Positions 1 to 7,132 are shown, counted from the stretch's first letter. The stretch: 16,111 bases of DNA from an uncultured Bacteroides sp. (GCA_902472795.1 CABROZ010000049.1:1-16111), one strand, 5' to 3'. Made by a program: numbers and translations. The notes: generated by a model not told the origin, from the letters alone.

Positions 1-181
1 ATTTCAGCAGCTGTACTTCGACTGTCGCCTTCTCGCCCGTCCGGTACAGCCAGTCGGCATGGTCGGGCACTGTCACCCACAGCACATCGCTGCGGTAAGG
101 ATTGTTCTCGGCCTGCAAGGGAAGCAGGGCCAAACACAGAAAGAGAAGTAAGAAAAAAGCCTGTTTCATACGTCGTTTCAT
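1..181 (-). CDS. Secreted protein, 5' part only; possible CE7-like acetylxylan/acetyl esterase
   Basis: Only the first 60 codons are inside the window; the gene runs off the left edge. The start ATG (181-179) overlaps the TGA stop of the CE12-CE8 gene (180-178) in an ATGA arrangement, which points to translational coupling; a second in-frame ATG lies at 169-167. The protein begins with a basic stretch (MKRRMK), a leucine-rich hydrophobic core and an alanine cleavage region ending near LQAEN, a normal Sec signal peptide. The mature start, NPYRSDVLWVTVPDHADW, resembles the N-terminal beta-sandwich of Bacteroides proteins annotated as acetylxylan esterase or cephalosporin-C deacetylase (CE7). 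That match is from memory of the family and the catalytic domain is not visible, so the enzyme class is uncertain. Its place at the end of a pectin esterase operon fits a deacetylating role in the periplasm. Confidence 0.55.
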   Translation of the reverse strand, partial: MKRRMKQAFFLLLFLCLALLPLQAENNPYRSDVLWVTVPDHADWLYRTGEKATVEVQLLK

Positions 182-1947
182 CGTTTTATGTCCAACAAAG
201 CATTGCCGTTCTTCACCGGGTTCCATCCATCGTTGCCTGCCAATACTTCCTCGATGGAATAGCCTTGCAAGTCTTTCAACTGACGGGAGAAAGGTGCACG
301 CTCGATCACCGTCGCTGCTCCCGCACCCGTACTTTGGTATTCGGCATAGAAGACGGTCTTTTCGGCCTCCTTCTTGCCCCAGTTGTGCCAGCCTGCGGGC
401 AGAATGTGGCTGCCTAAGTCGCAGCGGATAAACACCGCCTGCGCATACGGCCGCCACGGGCGGGACAGATAGACACCGTCCACTCCCTCGTCGGCCGTCA
501 GCCGACAGTCGTAGAACACGTAGCCGTAGGACTGTCCTTCGTCGGTAGAAGGAGCCGTCACGTAGCCCTTGCCCTTGCTGTGGATGCGGCAACGGTTGAA
601 GACAGCCGTTGACCAGCCGAAGATGAAGTCCACCGTTCCTTCCACGTAGCAGTCTTCGTAGTACTGGCGGCAGCCTTTCGCATAGGTATATAGGGTATCC
701 TGAAATCCGAGGAAGCGGCATTGCTGGAAGTAAGCACGGTCGGCACTGACAAAGCAGGCTACGGCCTGACCGACCGGACCGGCAGTATTCTCGAAAGTGA
801 TGTTTTCGGCATAGAAATCGGGAGCATAGATGTAGCACGAGGCAGAGCCGGAGGTTCCCGTATTCTCGCCAAAGCGGTTCGGCTTGGAGGCATAGTCGCC
901 GAAAGACAGCACGGCACCTTCCTGCCCGATGAGCGAAAGGTTGATTTTGCTTTCGGGAATCACAATCTTTTCGCGATAGACGCCTTCGCGTACCAGGATG
1001 GTGGTGCGCACGTTCTTCCGGTAATCGGGCACGGCGTTGATGGCCTCCTGCACGGTGAAGAAATCGCCGCTTCCGTCTTTGGCCACCACAAAGTCGTAAT
1101 GACGGACGTAAGGTGCCAGTGCCGGAACCGCCGCGGCAATGGCGTCGATAGCCAGTCCTGCCACGATGCGTGCACCCCGTACATTGAGGTGCGTGTTGTC
1201 TTCACGCCCCTTGGGCATGGCAGGCACCGTGTTGGCAGGTACCCACATGAAGAGTTCTTTCGACTTGACCGGTCCCAGTCCCTCCACCAGTTCGTGGGTG
1301 ATCCGGTTCATATCGACAAACGGCACATCCAGCTCGCGAGCCACGTTGCGGGGCGACTCTAAGTAAGCACCGTGGGTATCAATCAGCCGGTCGCCCTCGG
1401 CAGGATGTTCGGCCTGTGCCTCGTGTTTGGCATCGGGGTTGACGCCCTTGCGGATGTCGTCCTGGCTGATGGCCGCTGCTACCGAACTGCCGTCGGCCGT
1501 ACCGAAATTGCGCCGTACGATGGAGTTGAACAATACGGGGATGGCTCCCTTGGTACGTGCCTCGGTGACAAAACGTTTCAGGTTGGCATCGAACGAACCG
1601 CCACCGGCATCGGTATGCCGCTTGGGATCGGTCTTCTCGTCGTTGTGGCCGAACTGGATAAAGACGTAATCGCCCTTCTTCAGCAACGAAAGCACCTTGT
1701 TCCACCGGCCTTCGTCGATGAAGCTCTTGGTGCTGCGGCCGTTCACGGCATGATTGTCTACCCGTATCTCTTCGGACAGGAATCCGGGCAACATCTGTCC
1801 CCATCCTCTTTCGGGGTTGCCGCCGGTCAGGTCCTTGTCGGCCATGGTCGAATCGCCAATCATAAAAATGGTGATTGCTGGCTTGTCGGCTTTGAACGCC
1901 GTAAAGACCAGAAACAAGGCCAGCAGCAGAATCAGTTTGTTTTTCAT
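178..1947 (-). CDS. CE12-CE8 fusion: rhamnogalacturonan acetylesterase plus pectin methylesterase
   Basis: A 589-residue secreted enzyme with two esterase domains. Residues 1-20 form a Sec signal peptide. Residues about 25-275 are an SGNH hydrolase of the CE12 type: GDSTMAD carries the nucleophile Ser33, NG at 69-70 and GHND at 100-103 supply the oxyanion-hole blocks, and DNTH gives Asp250 and His253. Residues about 284-570 are a right-handed beta-helix pectinesterase (CE8): Gln394 in GQAVA, Asp417 in GFQDTLY (acid/base), Asp440 in GTVDFIFG (nucleophile), and Arg496/Trp498 in RPWRP. All catalytic residues expected for both families are present. The likely job is to remove acetyl groups and methyl esters from pectin fragments so that lyases and hydrolases can act. 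It is third in a minus-strand operon, 203 bp after the CE8 gene, and overlaps the next gene by four bases. CE12 specificity for rhamnogalacturonan rather than another acetylated glycan is inferred from family and context. Confidence 0.93.
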   Translation of the reverse strand: MKNKLILLLALFLVFTAFKADKPAITIFMIGDSTMADKDLTGGNPERGWGQMLPGFLSEEIRVDNHAVNGRSTKSFIDEGRWNKVLSLLKKGDYVFIQFGHNDEKTDPKRHTDAGGGSFDANLKRFVTEARTKGAIPVLFNSIVRRNFGTADGSSVAAAISQDDIRKGVNPDAKHEAQAEHPAEGDRLIDTHGAYLESPRNVARELDVPFVDMNRITHELVEGLGPVKSKELFMWVPANTVPAMPKGREDNTHLNVRGARIVAGLAIDAIAAAVPALAPYVRHYDFVVAKDGSGDFFTVQEAINAVPDYRKNVRTTILVREGVYREKIVIPESKINLSLIGQEGAVLSFGDYASKPNRFGENTGTSGSASCYIYAPDFYAENITFENTAGPVGQAVACFVSADRAYFQQCRFLGFQDTLYTYAKGCRQYYEDCYVEGTVDFIFGWSTAVFNRCRIHSKGKGYVTAPSTDEGQSYGYVFYDCRLTADEGVDGVYLSRPWRPYAQAVFIRCDLGSHILPAGWHNWGKKEAEKTVFYAEYQSTGAGAATVIERAPFSRQLKDLQGYSIEEVLAGNDGWNPVKNGNALLDIKR

Positions 1948-2028
1948 ATTATTCTTTTTTTACAGTTTCTTGGTTCATACCTATTTGGCAGAGGGCGTTT
2001 TCAGCCCTCACCTGCATCCCGTTTCCGG

Positions 2029-2105
2029 GACACTTGCACGGCTCGCGAGAGACACTTGTACGGCTCGCGAGCAACACAAGTGTGGAACACGAGCCGTGCA
2101 AGTGT
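2029..2105. repeat. Tandem 22-bp repeat with inverted copies
   Basis: Two adjacent 22-bp units (2029-2050 and 2051-2072) differ at only two positions; both contain CGGCTCGCGAG preceded by GACACTTG(C/T)A. A perfect inverted copy of 16 bp follows: ACACTTGCACGGCTCG at 2030-2045 is the reverse complement of 2090-2105. A shorter inverted copy also exists, ACACTTGT at 2052-2059 against ACAAGTGT at 2076-2083. The array can fold into long competing stems between the CE8 and CE12-CE8 genes. The function is unknown; repeated palindromic intergenic elements are common in this group. Confidence 0.8.
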
Positions 2106-2114
2106 GGCTCACAT

Positions 2115-2141
2115 CCCCCGCCAGAAGGCTTCTGAAGGGGG
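2115..2141 (-). other. G/C-rich hairpin directly after the CE8 gene
   Basis: CCCCC at 2115-2119 pairs with GGGGG at 2137-2141, and AGAAG (2123-2127) pairs with CTTCT (2129-2133) inside it, with a small internal loop between. It starts 10 bp beyond the CE8 stop codon on the minus strand. There is no T-tract after it, so it is better read as an mRNA 3'-end stabiliser or partial terminator than as a full intrinsic terminator. This role is inferred. Confidence 0.4.
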
Positions 2142-2150
2142 GCTGGAGCC

Positions 2151-3134
2151 TTATTTTTGTGCTTCAGAGGGTGTCCACGTCCGACACTGGCTGAAGATGT
2201 GGTTCCAATCAGTATATTTGACAGCTTCTTCCTTAGTCAGCATCTTCACCCAGCCAGCACGCTGCGTGGTATCGGCTCCCGGACCACGGTTGCCGTATTC
2301 ACCATAACGGGCTGTCCGCTCGTTGTCGGCGTTTCGCCAGTTGTCCCACCCGGTGGGACAGATGTGGGCACCCATCTCGCACCTCACAAACACGGTAGCG
2401 GCATACGGTCGCCACGGACGCCCCAGATAGACCTTGTCCACATCCGGAGCCCCTGTCAACCGACAGTTCAGAAACACGTAGCCCACTTCCACACCGGGCG
2501 GTGTAGAGGCTGCCGTGATGTACGAATTACGTTTGCTATGGATGACACAGTCCTCGAACAGGGCGGTGGAAGGACCGAAGATAAAATCGGTTGTTCCCTC
2601 GATGTAGCAATCCTTGAAATAAAGGCGGGTACCGGCAGCACCGGTATAGACAGTATCCTGATTGCCCAGAAAGCGGCAGCCGACGAACACTAACCGGTCG
2701 CCCTCGGTGTGCAGGGCCACGGCCTGCCCCAAGGGAGGCGCATTGTTCTCTATCGTCAGGTTGCGGAAAGTGATGCCGTTGCCCTCCACCTTCAGCGTAT
2801 AGGTGCGGAACGTACCCATCCGGCGGATATTGGCGTGGTCGTCAAACGTGATCACTGTCTTTTCGGCATCCTCGCCCACGAAATCGACATTCTGCAGCCA
2901 CGAAGGCACTACTAACTTTTCCCGATACACACCGTTGCGGACAAGCACCGTCACCCGATAGTCCATAAAGGCACGTACGCCCTCCATGGCCTCGGTCAGC
3001 GTGCGGTAATCGCCGTTGCCGCTGCCGTCCACCACAAGCGTGTCTTTCCACTTGCCGTCGGCCGACCAGGCGCTCCCTGCACAGATCAGACACAGCAGCA
3101 ACAGCCGAAAACGTATCAGCACCTCACGTTTCAT
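2151..3134 (-). CDS. Secreted pectin methylesterase, CE8
   Basis: A 327-residue pectinesterase that removes methyl esters from homogalacturonan in the periplasm or at the surface. Residues 1 to about 25 are a Sec signal peptide with a cleavage region near AGSAWSA; two cysteines lie in it, but they do not form a convincing lipobox. The rest is one CE8 beta-helix domain. Family motifs are complete: Gln137 in GQAVA, Asp160 in FLGNQDTVY (acid/base), Asp183 in GTTDFIFG (nucleophile) and Arg239/Trp241 in GRPWRP. It lacks the SGNH domain of the next gene, so the operon has two CE8 domains that probably differ in preferred chain length or methylation pattern. The gene starts 12 bp after the GH105 stop and is clearly in the same transcript. 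Confidence 0.94.
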   Translation of the reverse strand: MKREVLIRFRLLLLCLICAGSAWSADGKWKDTLVVDGSGNGDYRTLTEAMEGVRAFMDYRVTVLVRNGVYREKLVVPSWLQNVDFVGEDAEKTVITFDDHANIRRMGTFRTYTLKVEGNGITFRNLTIENNAPPLGQAVALHTEGDRLVFVGCRFLGNQDTVYTGAAGTRLYFKDCYIEGTTDFIFGPSTALFEDCVIHSKRNSYITAASTPPGVEVGYVFLNCRLTGAPDVDKVYLGRPWRPYAATVFVRCEMGAHICPTGWDNWRNADNERTARYGEYGNRGPGADTTQRAGWVKMLTKEEAVKYTDWNHIFSQCRTWTPSEAQK

Positions 3135-3146
3135 CCTGCGACGGTT

Positions 3147-4364
3147 TTATTTGACGATGGCTTTTACTTCCTGCAGACGTTCCCATTCGAGGCTCGCCAG
3201 GATGAACGGCCCCACGGCCTTGGCATCGTTGTCGCGGATGGTCTCGTTGATGTAATAGTCGTAATCGCCCGAACGATAGTTCTTTCCACCTAATCCGGCC
3301 ACGGCACAGGCCTGTGTGATGCTGACTAATCCGTCCTTATCGACACGGATAAATTCTTTCAGAATGCCCTTGTAGCCCTTGACGGCCACTTCAAGGTAAG
3401 AAGGATCAATATATCCCTTGCGCACCCCCTTGAACAACGCATAGACGAACATGGCCGAGCAGGAGGACTCCAGATAGTTCCCTTTAGCGCCGCTCTTGTC
3501 GAGCACTTGATACCACATACCCGTCTTGCCGTCTTGCAGGCGCTTCACCTGAGCAGCAATGTTGTTGAAGATGACCAGCATGGAGTCGCGCCCCGCCTCG
3601 TGCTTCGGAATAAAGTCGAGCGCATCGACAAACGCCATGGCATACCAGCCCAGCGCACGCCCCCAGCAATGCTTCGACTGACCGGTCACGGGGTCGGCCC
3701 AACGTTCCTTGCGGCTTACGTCGCACGCATGGCGGTACAGTCCGTTGGCAGGGTCGTATGTATGGCGTGCGGCCATCAGGAACTGATTGACCACATCGGG
3801 ATAAACCTCCACCTGATTGTTGCGGAAGGCATATTCGGCGTAAAAAGGAGCCCCCATGTAAACGCCGTCCAGCCATACCTGATTGGGATAAATCTTCTTG
3901 TGCCAGAAGCCGCCGTCGGCATTGCGCGGATGTTCGTCGAACTGGCTGCGCAGCAGATCAAGGGCTTTCCGGTATTTCTCGTCCTTGGTCTGTTCGTAGA
4001 TGCGGAACAGGAATTTGCCTGAGTTCACACGGTCCAGGCTGAACTCCTGACGCTTGTACATCTTTATAGTGCCGTCGGCATTCACCATGGTGTCGGCATA
4101 GGCCAGGGCGTAATCGTAGAACTTGCGGTCGCCGTAACGGTCGTAAACGTCGAGCATCGACTGCAGCTCCAGTCCGTGGCAATAGTCCCACTTCAGTTTG
4201 GGCTGGAAGTCCAGCTGCCACGACTCCGGACAACGTATCATTTCCGACTCGGCCATCCGTACCGACCAGGGCAGTTTATCATTTACTTTCTGAGCAGACA
4301 TTCCCCAGGGGAGAATCATCCACAGGGAGCATACTAAAATCTTACAAGCGGTCAATGTTTTCAT
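3147..4364 (-). CDS. GH105 unsaturated rhamnogalacturonyl/glucuronyl hydrolase (YteR/RhiN-like)
   Basis: A 405-residue enzyme of the (alpha/alpha)6-barrel GH105 family, which hydrates and releases the 4,5-unsaturated uronic acid left at the non-reducing end by pectin lyases. Residues 1-24 form a signal peptide ending MSA, so it is periplasmic or secreted, as is usual for Bacteroides GH105 members. Recognisable blocks are WDYCHG (59-64), DRVNSGKFLF (111-120), GGFWHKK (151-157), WLDGVYMGAPF (164-174), whose Asp166 matches the proposed catalytic Asp of YteR, and WGRALGWYA (234-242). It is first in the minus-strand operon, downstream of the divergent regulatory region. Its product, free unsaturated galacturonate (5-keto-4-deoxyuronate), is the substrate of the KduI encoded divergently, which ties the two arms of the locus together. 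Specificity for rhamnogalacturonan over homogalacturonan products cannot be read from the sequence. Confidence 0.93.
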   Translation of the reverse strand: MKTLTACKILVCSLWMILPWGMSAQKVNDKLPWSVRMAESEMIRCPESWQLDFQPKLKWDYCHGLELQSMLDVYDRYGDRKFYDYALAYADTMVNADGTIKMYKRQEFSLDRVNSGKFLFRIYEQTKDEKYRKALDLLRSQFDEHPRNADGGFWHKKIYPNQVWLDGVYMGAPFYAEYAFRNNQVEVYPDVVNQFLMAARHTYDPANGLYRHACDVSRKERWADPVTGQSKHCWGRALGWYAMAFVDALDFIPKHEAGRDSMLVIFNNIAAQVKRLQDGKTGMWYQVLDKSGAKGNYLESSCSAMFVYALFKGVRKGYIDPSYLEVAVKGYKGILKEFIRVDKDGLVSITQACAVAGLGGKNYRSGDYDYYINETIRDNDAKAVGPFILASLEWERLQEVKAIVK

Positions 4365-4407
4365 GGGATTATTTTAATTATAGTATCAGACCAATAATTT
4401 TCCGAAA

Positions 4408-4415
4408 CAAAAATA
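4408..4415 (-). promoter_or_regulatory. Possible -7 element of the GH105 esterase operon
   Basis: On the minus strand this reads TATTTTTG, matching the Bacteroides -7 consensus TAnnTTTG. It lies 44 bp upstream of the GH105 ATG. No TTTG is found at the normal 19-21 bp spacing upstream, which would fit a promoter that depends on an activator. Moderate to low support. Confidence 0.4.
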
Positions 4416-4471
4416 GTGCATTTCCTCTGAAACAGCGTGTATTTTTGGGTATTGTATGTGCAATATTTGGT

Positions 4472-4519
4472 ATTCGTGTGCGAGAACGGAGATTTTTGTG
4501 CGCGATAACGACATTTTTT
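4472..4519. promoter_or_regulatory. Direct repeat, 22-bp period, candidate activator site
   Basis: Two copies of GCGA(G/T)AACG occur at 4480-4488 and 4502-4510, exactly 22 bp apart, each preceded by TGTG-like bases and followed by an A then a T-run. A 22-bp period puts both copies on the same DNA face, as expected for a dimeric response regulator. The pair lies about 60 bp upstream of the putative GH105 -7 element and about 40 bp upstream of the IIC -33 element. Hybrid two-component regulators control many Bacteroides polysaccharide loci; assignment to one is inferred. Confidence 0.5.
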
Positions 4520-4560
4520 GGCCAAAATCGTCCATTTTACTAAATATTATGGCTTTCGAA

Positions 4561-4591
4561 TTTGATTAATTGAGAAAAGGTCTTAATTTTG
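4561..4591 (+). promoter_or_regulatory. Bacteroides-type promoter for the IIC-kduI operon
   Basis: TTTG at 4561-4564, a 19-bp spacer, then TAATTTTG at 4584-4591 exactly match the Bacteroides sigma-factor consensus (TTTG, 19-21 bp, TAnnTTTG). Transcription would start near 4598, giving a 5' leader of about 57 nt before the ATG at 4655. Confidence 0.7.
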
Positions 4592-4654
4592 GCACAGTTT
4601 TCAAAATGTACCAATCGAAAAACATAACCTTATTAATAATTAAATCAGAAAAAA

Positions 4655-6082
4655 ATGGAACAAGTCTTCGGCTATATCATCGGGTTGGGAGCAGCAGTGA
4701 TGATGCCTATTATCTTTACAATCTTAGGAGTTTGCATCGGCATCAAGTTCAGCAAGGCGCTGAAAAGCGGTCTGCTGGTGGGCGTCGGTTTTGTCGGTCT
4801 GTCAGTCGTTACGGCCTTGCTGACCAGCAGCCTTGGTCCTGCCTTGAGTGAAGTAGTCGAAATCTACGGCCTCCAACTGAAGATATTCGATATGGGTTGG
4901 CCGGCAGCGGCAGCCGTTGCCTACAACACCTCGGTAGGCGCCTTCATCATCCCGGTCTGTCTGGGTGTAAACATCCTGATGCTGCTGACCAAGACTACCC
5001 GCACGGTCAACATCGACCTGTGGAACTACTGGCATTTCGCTTTCATCGGTGCCGTGGTCTATTTTGCCAGCGAAAGCATCCTGTGGGGCTTCTTCGCAGC
5101 CATCATCTGCTACATCATCACCCTGATTTCGGCCGACTATACCGCCAAGAAGTTCCAGAACTTCTATCCCGGCATGGAAGGCATCTCCATTCCGCAACCC
5201 TTCTGTGCAGGCTTCATCCCCTTTGCCGTAGTCATCAATAAAGTACTGGACAAGATCCCCGGATTCGACAAGCTGTACATCGACGCCGAAGGCATGAAGA
5301 AAAAGTTCGGTCTGCTGGGCGAACCTCTCTTCCTGGGTATCGTCATCGGATGCGGCATCGCTGCCCTCTCCTGCCACAACGGTCAGGAACTGGTGGACAA
5401 GATACCTTATATATTAGGACTCGGCATCAAGATGGGTGCCGTCATGGAGCTGATTCCGCGCATCACCGGCCTGTTCATCGAAGGTCTGAAACCCATCTCC
5501 GACGCCACACGCGAACTGATTGCCCGCAAGTTCAAGGGAGCCGTAGGCCTGAACATCGGCATGAGTCCCGCATTGGTTATCGGCCATCCTACCACATTGG
5601 TGGTTTCCCTGCTGCTGATTCCCGTAACCATCCTGCTGGCTGTCATCCTGCCGGGCAACGAATTCCTGCCGCTGGCATCCCTGGCCGGTATGTTCTACGT
5701 ATTCCCGTTGGTATTGCCCATCACCAAGGGTAACGTGCTGAAGTCGTTCCTCATCGGGCTCGTAGCACTGACCGTCGGCCTGTATTTCGTGACCGACCTT
5801 GCTCCGCACTTCACCCAAGCTGCCAACGATGCTTATGCCACAACCGTAGCCAAAGGCAGTCCCGACGGTGCCCTGAAGATTCCTGACGGATTCGAAGGCG
5901 GTGCGCTCGACTTCGCATCGAGCATCTTCTCGTGGGTCATCTTCCACCTGACATATACCTTTAAATATATAGGTGCAGGCATTCTGGTATTGTGCACTCT
6001 GGCTCTGATGATCTGGAATCGCCGTGCCATCATCAGACTGCAGCAAAAAGCAGCTAACGAACCTGCAGAAAAACAAAACTGA
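4655..6082 (+). CDS. GatC-like PTS EIIC membrane protein (galactitol-family), orphan
   Basis: A 475-residue integral membrane protein that aligns by eye with E. coli GatC through most of its length: GWP (81-83), LLTKTTRTVNIDLWNYWH (110-127, E. coli LLTRMTRVVNVDIWNIWH), GISIPQ (176-181), KFGLLGEP (217-224) and LPGNEFLPLASLA toward the C-terminus. GatC is the substrate channel of the galactitol PTS and normally needs IIA and IIB subunits plus EI and HPr. None of these is encoded here, and Bacteroides generally lack a classic sugar PTS, so it may work as a PTS-independent permease. Lying between pectin esterases and a kduI gene, it likely carries a uronate or a ketouronate product. The leader is A-rich without a Shine-Dalgarno site. 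The next gene follows after 28 bp. The family call is firm; the substrate is inferred. Confidence 0.85.
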   Translation: MEQVFGYIIGLGAAVMMPIIFTILGVCIGIKFSKALKSGLLVGVGFVGLSVVTALLTSSLGPALSEVVEIYGLQLKIFDMGWPAAAAVAYNTSVGAFIIPVCLGVNILMLLTKTTRTVNIDLWNYWHFAFIGAVVYFASESILWGFFAAIICYIITLISADYTAKKFQNFYPGMEGISIPQPFCAGFIPFAVVINKVLDKIPGFDKLYIDAEGMKKKFGLLGEPLFLGIVIGCGIAALSCHNGQELVDKIPYILGLGIKMGAVMELIPRITGLFIEGLKPISDATRELIARKFKGAVGLNIGMSPALVIGHPTTLVVSLLLIPVTILLAVILPGNEFLPLASLAGMFYVFPLVLPITKGNVLKSFLIGLVALTVGLYFVTDLAPHFTQAANDAYATTVAKGSPDGALKIPDGFEGGALDFASSIFSWVIFHLTYTFKYIGAGILVLCTLALMIWNRRAIIRLQQKAANEPAEKQN

Positions 6083-6110
6083 AAACAAAAACATCAAAAA
6101 AAGGAGTAAT

Positions 6111-7063
6111 ATGAAAAGATTAGCATTCGCATTTATGCTGGGAGCCGCTGCCATCGCAGCCAACGCCCAAGTGAACTACAAAGTGCAGACAGCCTGCCAT
6201 CCGGACGACGTGAAACACTACGACACCGAACGTCTGCGCAATGCCTTCATCATGGAAAAAGTGATGGCTCCGGACGAAATCAACGTTACCTATACACTGT
6301 ACGACCGCCTCATCTATGGTGGTGCCATGCCAGTCAACAAAGTTCTGAAACTGGATGTTTTCCCCGAACTGGGACCGGAAATCACTTACTTCCTGGAACG
6401 CCGCGAGCTGGGCGTCATCAACATCGGCGGTGACGGCGTAGTGACCGTAGATGGTAAGGAATATCCAATGAAATACAAAGAAGCCCTCTACGTAGGTTGC
6501 GGCAACAAGGAAGTGACTTTCAAGAGCAACGACGCCAGCAAGCCCGCCAAGTTCTACATCAACTCGGCTCCTGCCTATAAACCTTATGTGACACAGCTGA
6601 TTACTACCGACGTAAAGGCTCAGAAAGCCGATCCCAAGAAATACGCTCTCGCCATCTCGGACCACTATGGCAAGATGGAAGAAAGCAACGACCGCGTTGT
6701 GAACCAGCTGATTGTAAAAGATGTACTGGAAAGAGTTAAGAACGGTGGTACCAACCAGTTGCAGATGGGTCTTACCGAACTGGCTCCGGGTTCTGTATGG
6801 AACACCATGCCGGCACACACCCACCCCGTATGGAAGCTTACTTCTACTTCAACGTTCCCGAAGGCAACGCCATCTGTCACCTGATGGGCCAGCCGCAGGA
6901 AGAACGCCTCATCTGGCTGCACAACGAACAGGCTGTCACTTCTCCCGAATGGAGCATCCACGCTGCTGCCGGAACACAGAACTACACCTTCATCTGGGGT
7001 ATGGGCGGTGAAAACCTGAAGTACAGCGACAAGGACGAAATCAAATACACGGATATGAGATAA
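6111..7063 (+). pseudogene. kduI: KduI, 5-dehydro-4-deoxy-D-glucuronate isomerase, frameshifted and with a signal peptide
   Basis: KduI converts 5-keto-4-deoxyuronate to 3-deoxy-D-glycero-2,5-hexodiulosonate in pectin breakdown. Two frames are needed. Frame one runs from the ATG at 6111 and keeps family identity (FLERRELGVINIGG, QMGLTELAPGSVWNTMPAHTH) up to 6824, then drifts to a stop at 6884. The second frame resumes at 6830 with MEAYFYFNVPEGNAICHLMG and ends at 7063 with WGMGGENLKYSDKDE. Between the second motif His (238) and the Met-Glu there are five bases (CCCGT) where the family HxH-x-R-R-M-E needs nine, so four bases appear missing. This splits the metal site: His236 and His238 are in one frame, the Glu and the later SIH histidine in the other. 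Either the gene is broken or the sequence has an error. The start is preceded by AGGAG (6102-6106). Residues 1-20 are a hydrophobic Sec-like signal ending ANAQ, absent from ordinary cytoplasmic KduI. Confidence 0.88.
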
Positions 7064-7081
7064 CCTCTCCGAGGATACCTG

Positions 7082-7116
7082 AACGGGCATAAATGTGGTC
7101 ATTTATGCCCGTTTTT
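7082..7116 (+). terminator. Intrinsic terminator after kduI
   Basis: A perfect 13-bp stem, ACGGGCATAAATG (7083-7095) with CATTTATGCCCGT (7100-7112), closes a TGGT loop and runs into TTTT at the 3' side. It lies 19 bp after the kduI stop and should end the IIC-kduI transcript, so the following MFS gene likely has its own promoter. Confidence 0.88.
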
Positions 7117-7132
7117 GTCATTTTATTTAGGA

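Larger units (their letters stand above)
1948..2150. other. 203-bp gap inside the esterase operon, repeat-rich
   Basis: No coding sequence is seen here. The gap holds a small hairpin (GAGGGC at 1991-1996 with GCCCTC at 2004-2009), the 22-bp repeat array at 2029-2105, and a G/C hairpin at 2115-2141 just after the CE8 stop. It is unusually long for a gap inside this operon; the neighbouring junctions are 12 bp and a 4-bp overlap. None of the hairpins is followed by a T-run on the minus strand, so transcription may read through, perhaps with partial termination or RNA processing. Confidence 0.6.
4365..4654. promoter_or_regulatory. 290-bp divergent regulatory region between esterase and transporter operons
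   Basis: This A/T-rich gap separates the two diverging pectin operons and has no coding sequence I would accept. It contains a good promoter toward the IIC gene (4561-4591), a possible -7 element toward the GH105 gene (4408-4415), and between them a direct repeat with 22-bp period (4472-4519). That layout fits one activator controlling both directions. Confidence 0.65.

Noticed and set aside
110..181. Tat signal peptide in the left-edge secreted protein (KRRMKQ).
   Set aside because: There are two arginines, but the rest of the SRRxFLK motif is absent and the core is strongly hydrophobic, as in Sec signals.
2029..2105. Possible CRISPR array (22-bp repeats).
   Set aside because: The two direct units are contiguous with no spacers, there are only two, and inverted copies follow; no cas gene is near.
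1372..2307. Long plus-strand open frame opposite the CE12-CE8 gene.
   Set aside because: It runs antisense to conserved esterase codons and has no recognisable motif; it is a by-product of the coding strand's composition.
5414..6163. Minus-strand frame across the IIC gene end and kduI start.
   Set aside because: It spans two real plus-strand genes, is rich in Gln/Gly/Asp, and has no known domain.
6820..6835. Programmed frameshift to make full-length KduI.
   Set aside because: CACCCC is a weak slippery site, there is no clear stimulatory structure visible, and the rejoined protein would still lack one residue of a strict motif. A deletion or sequencing error is simpler.
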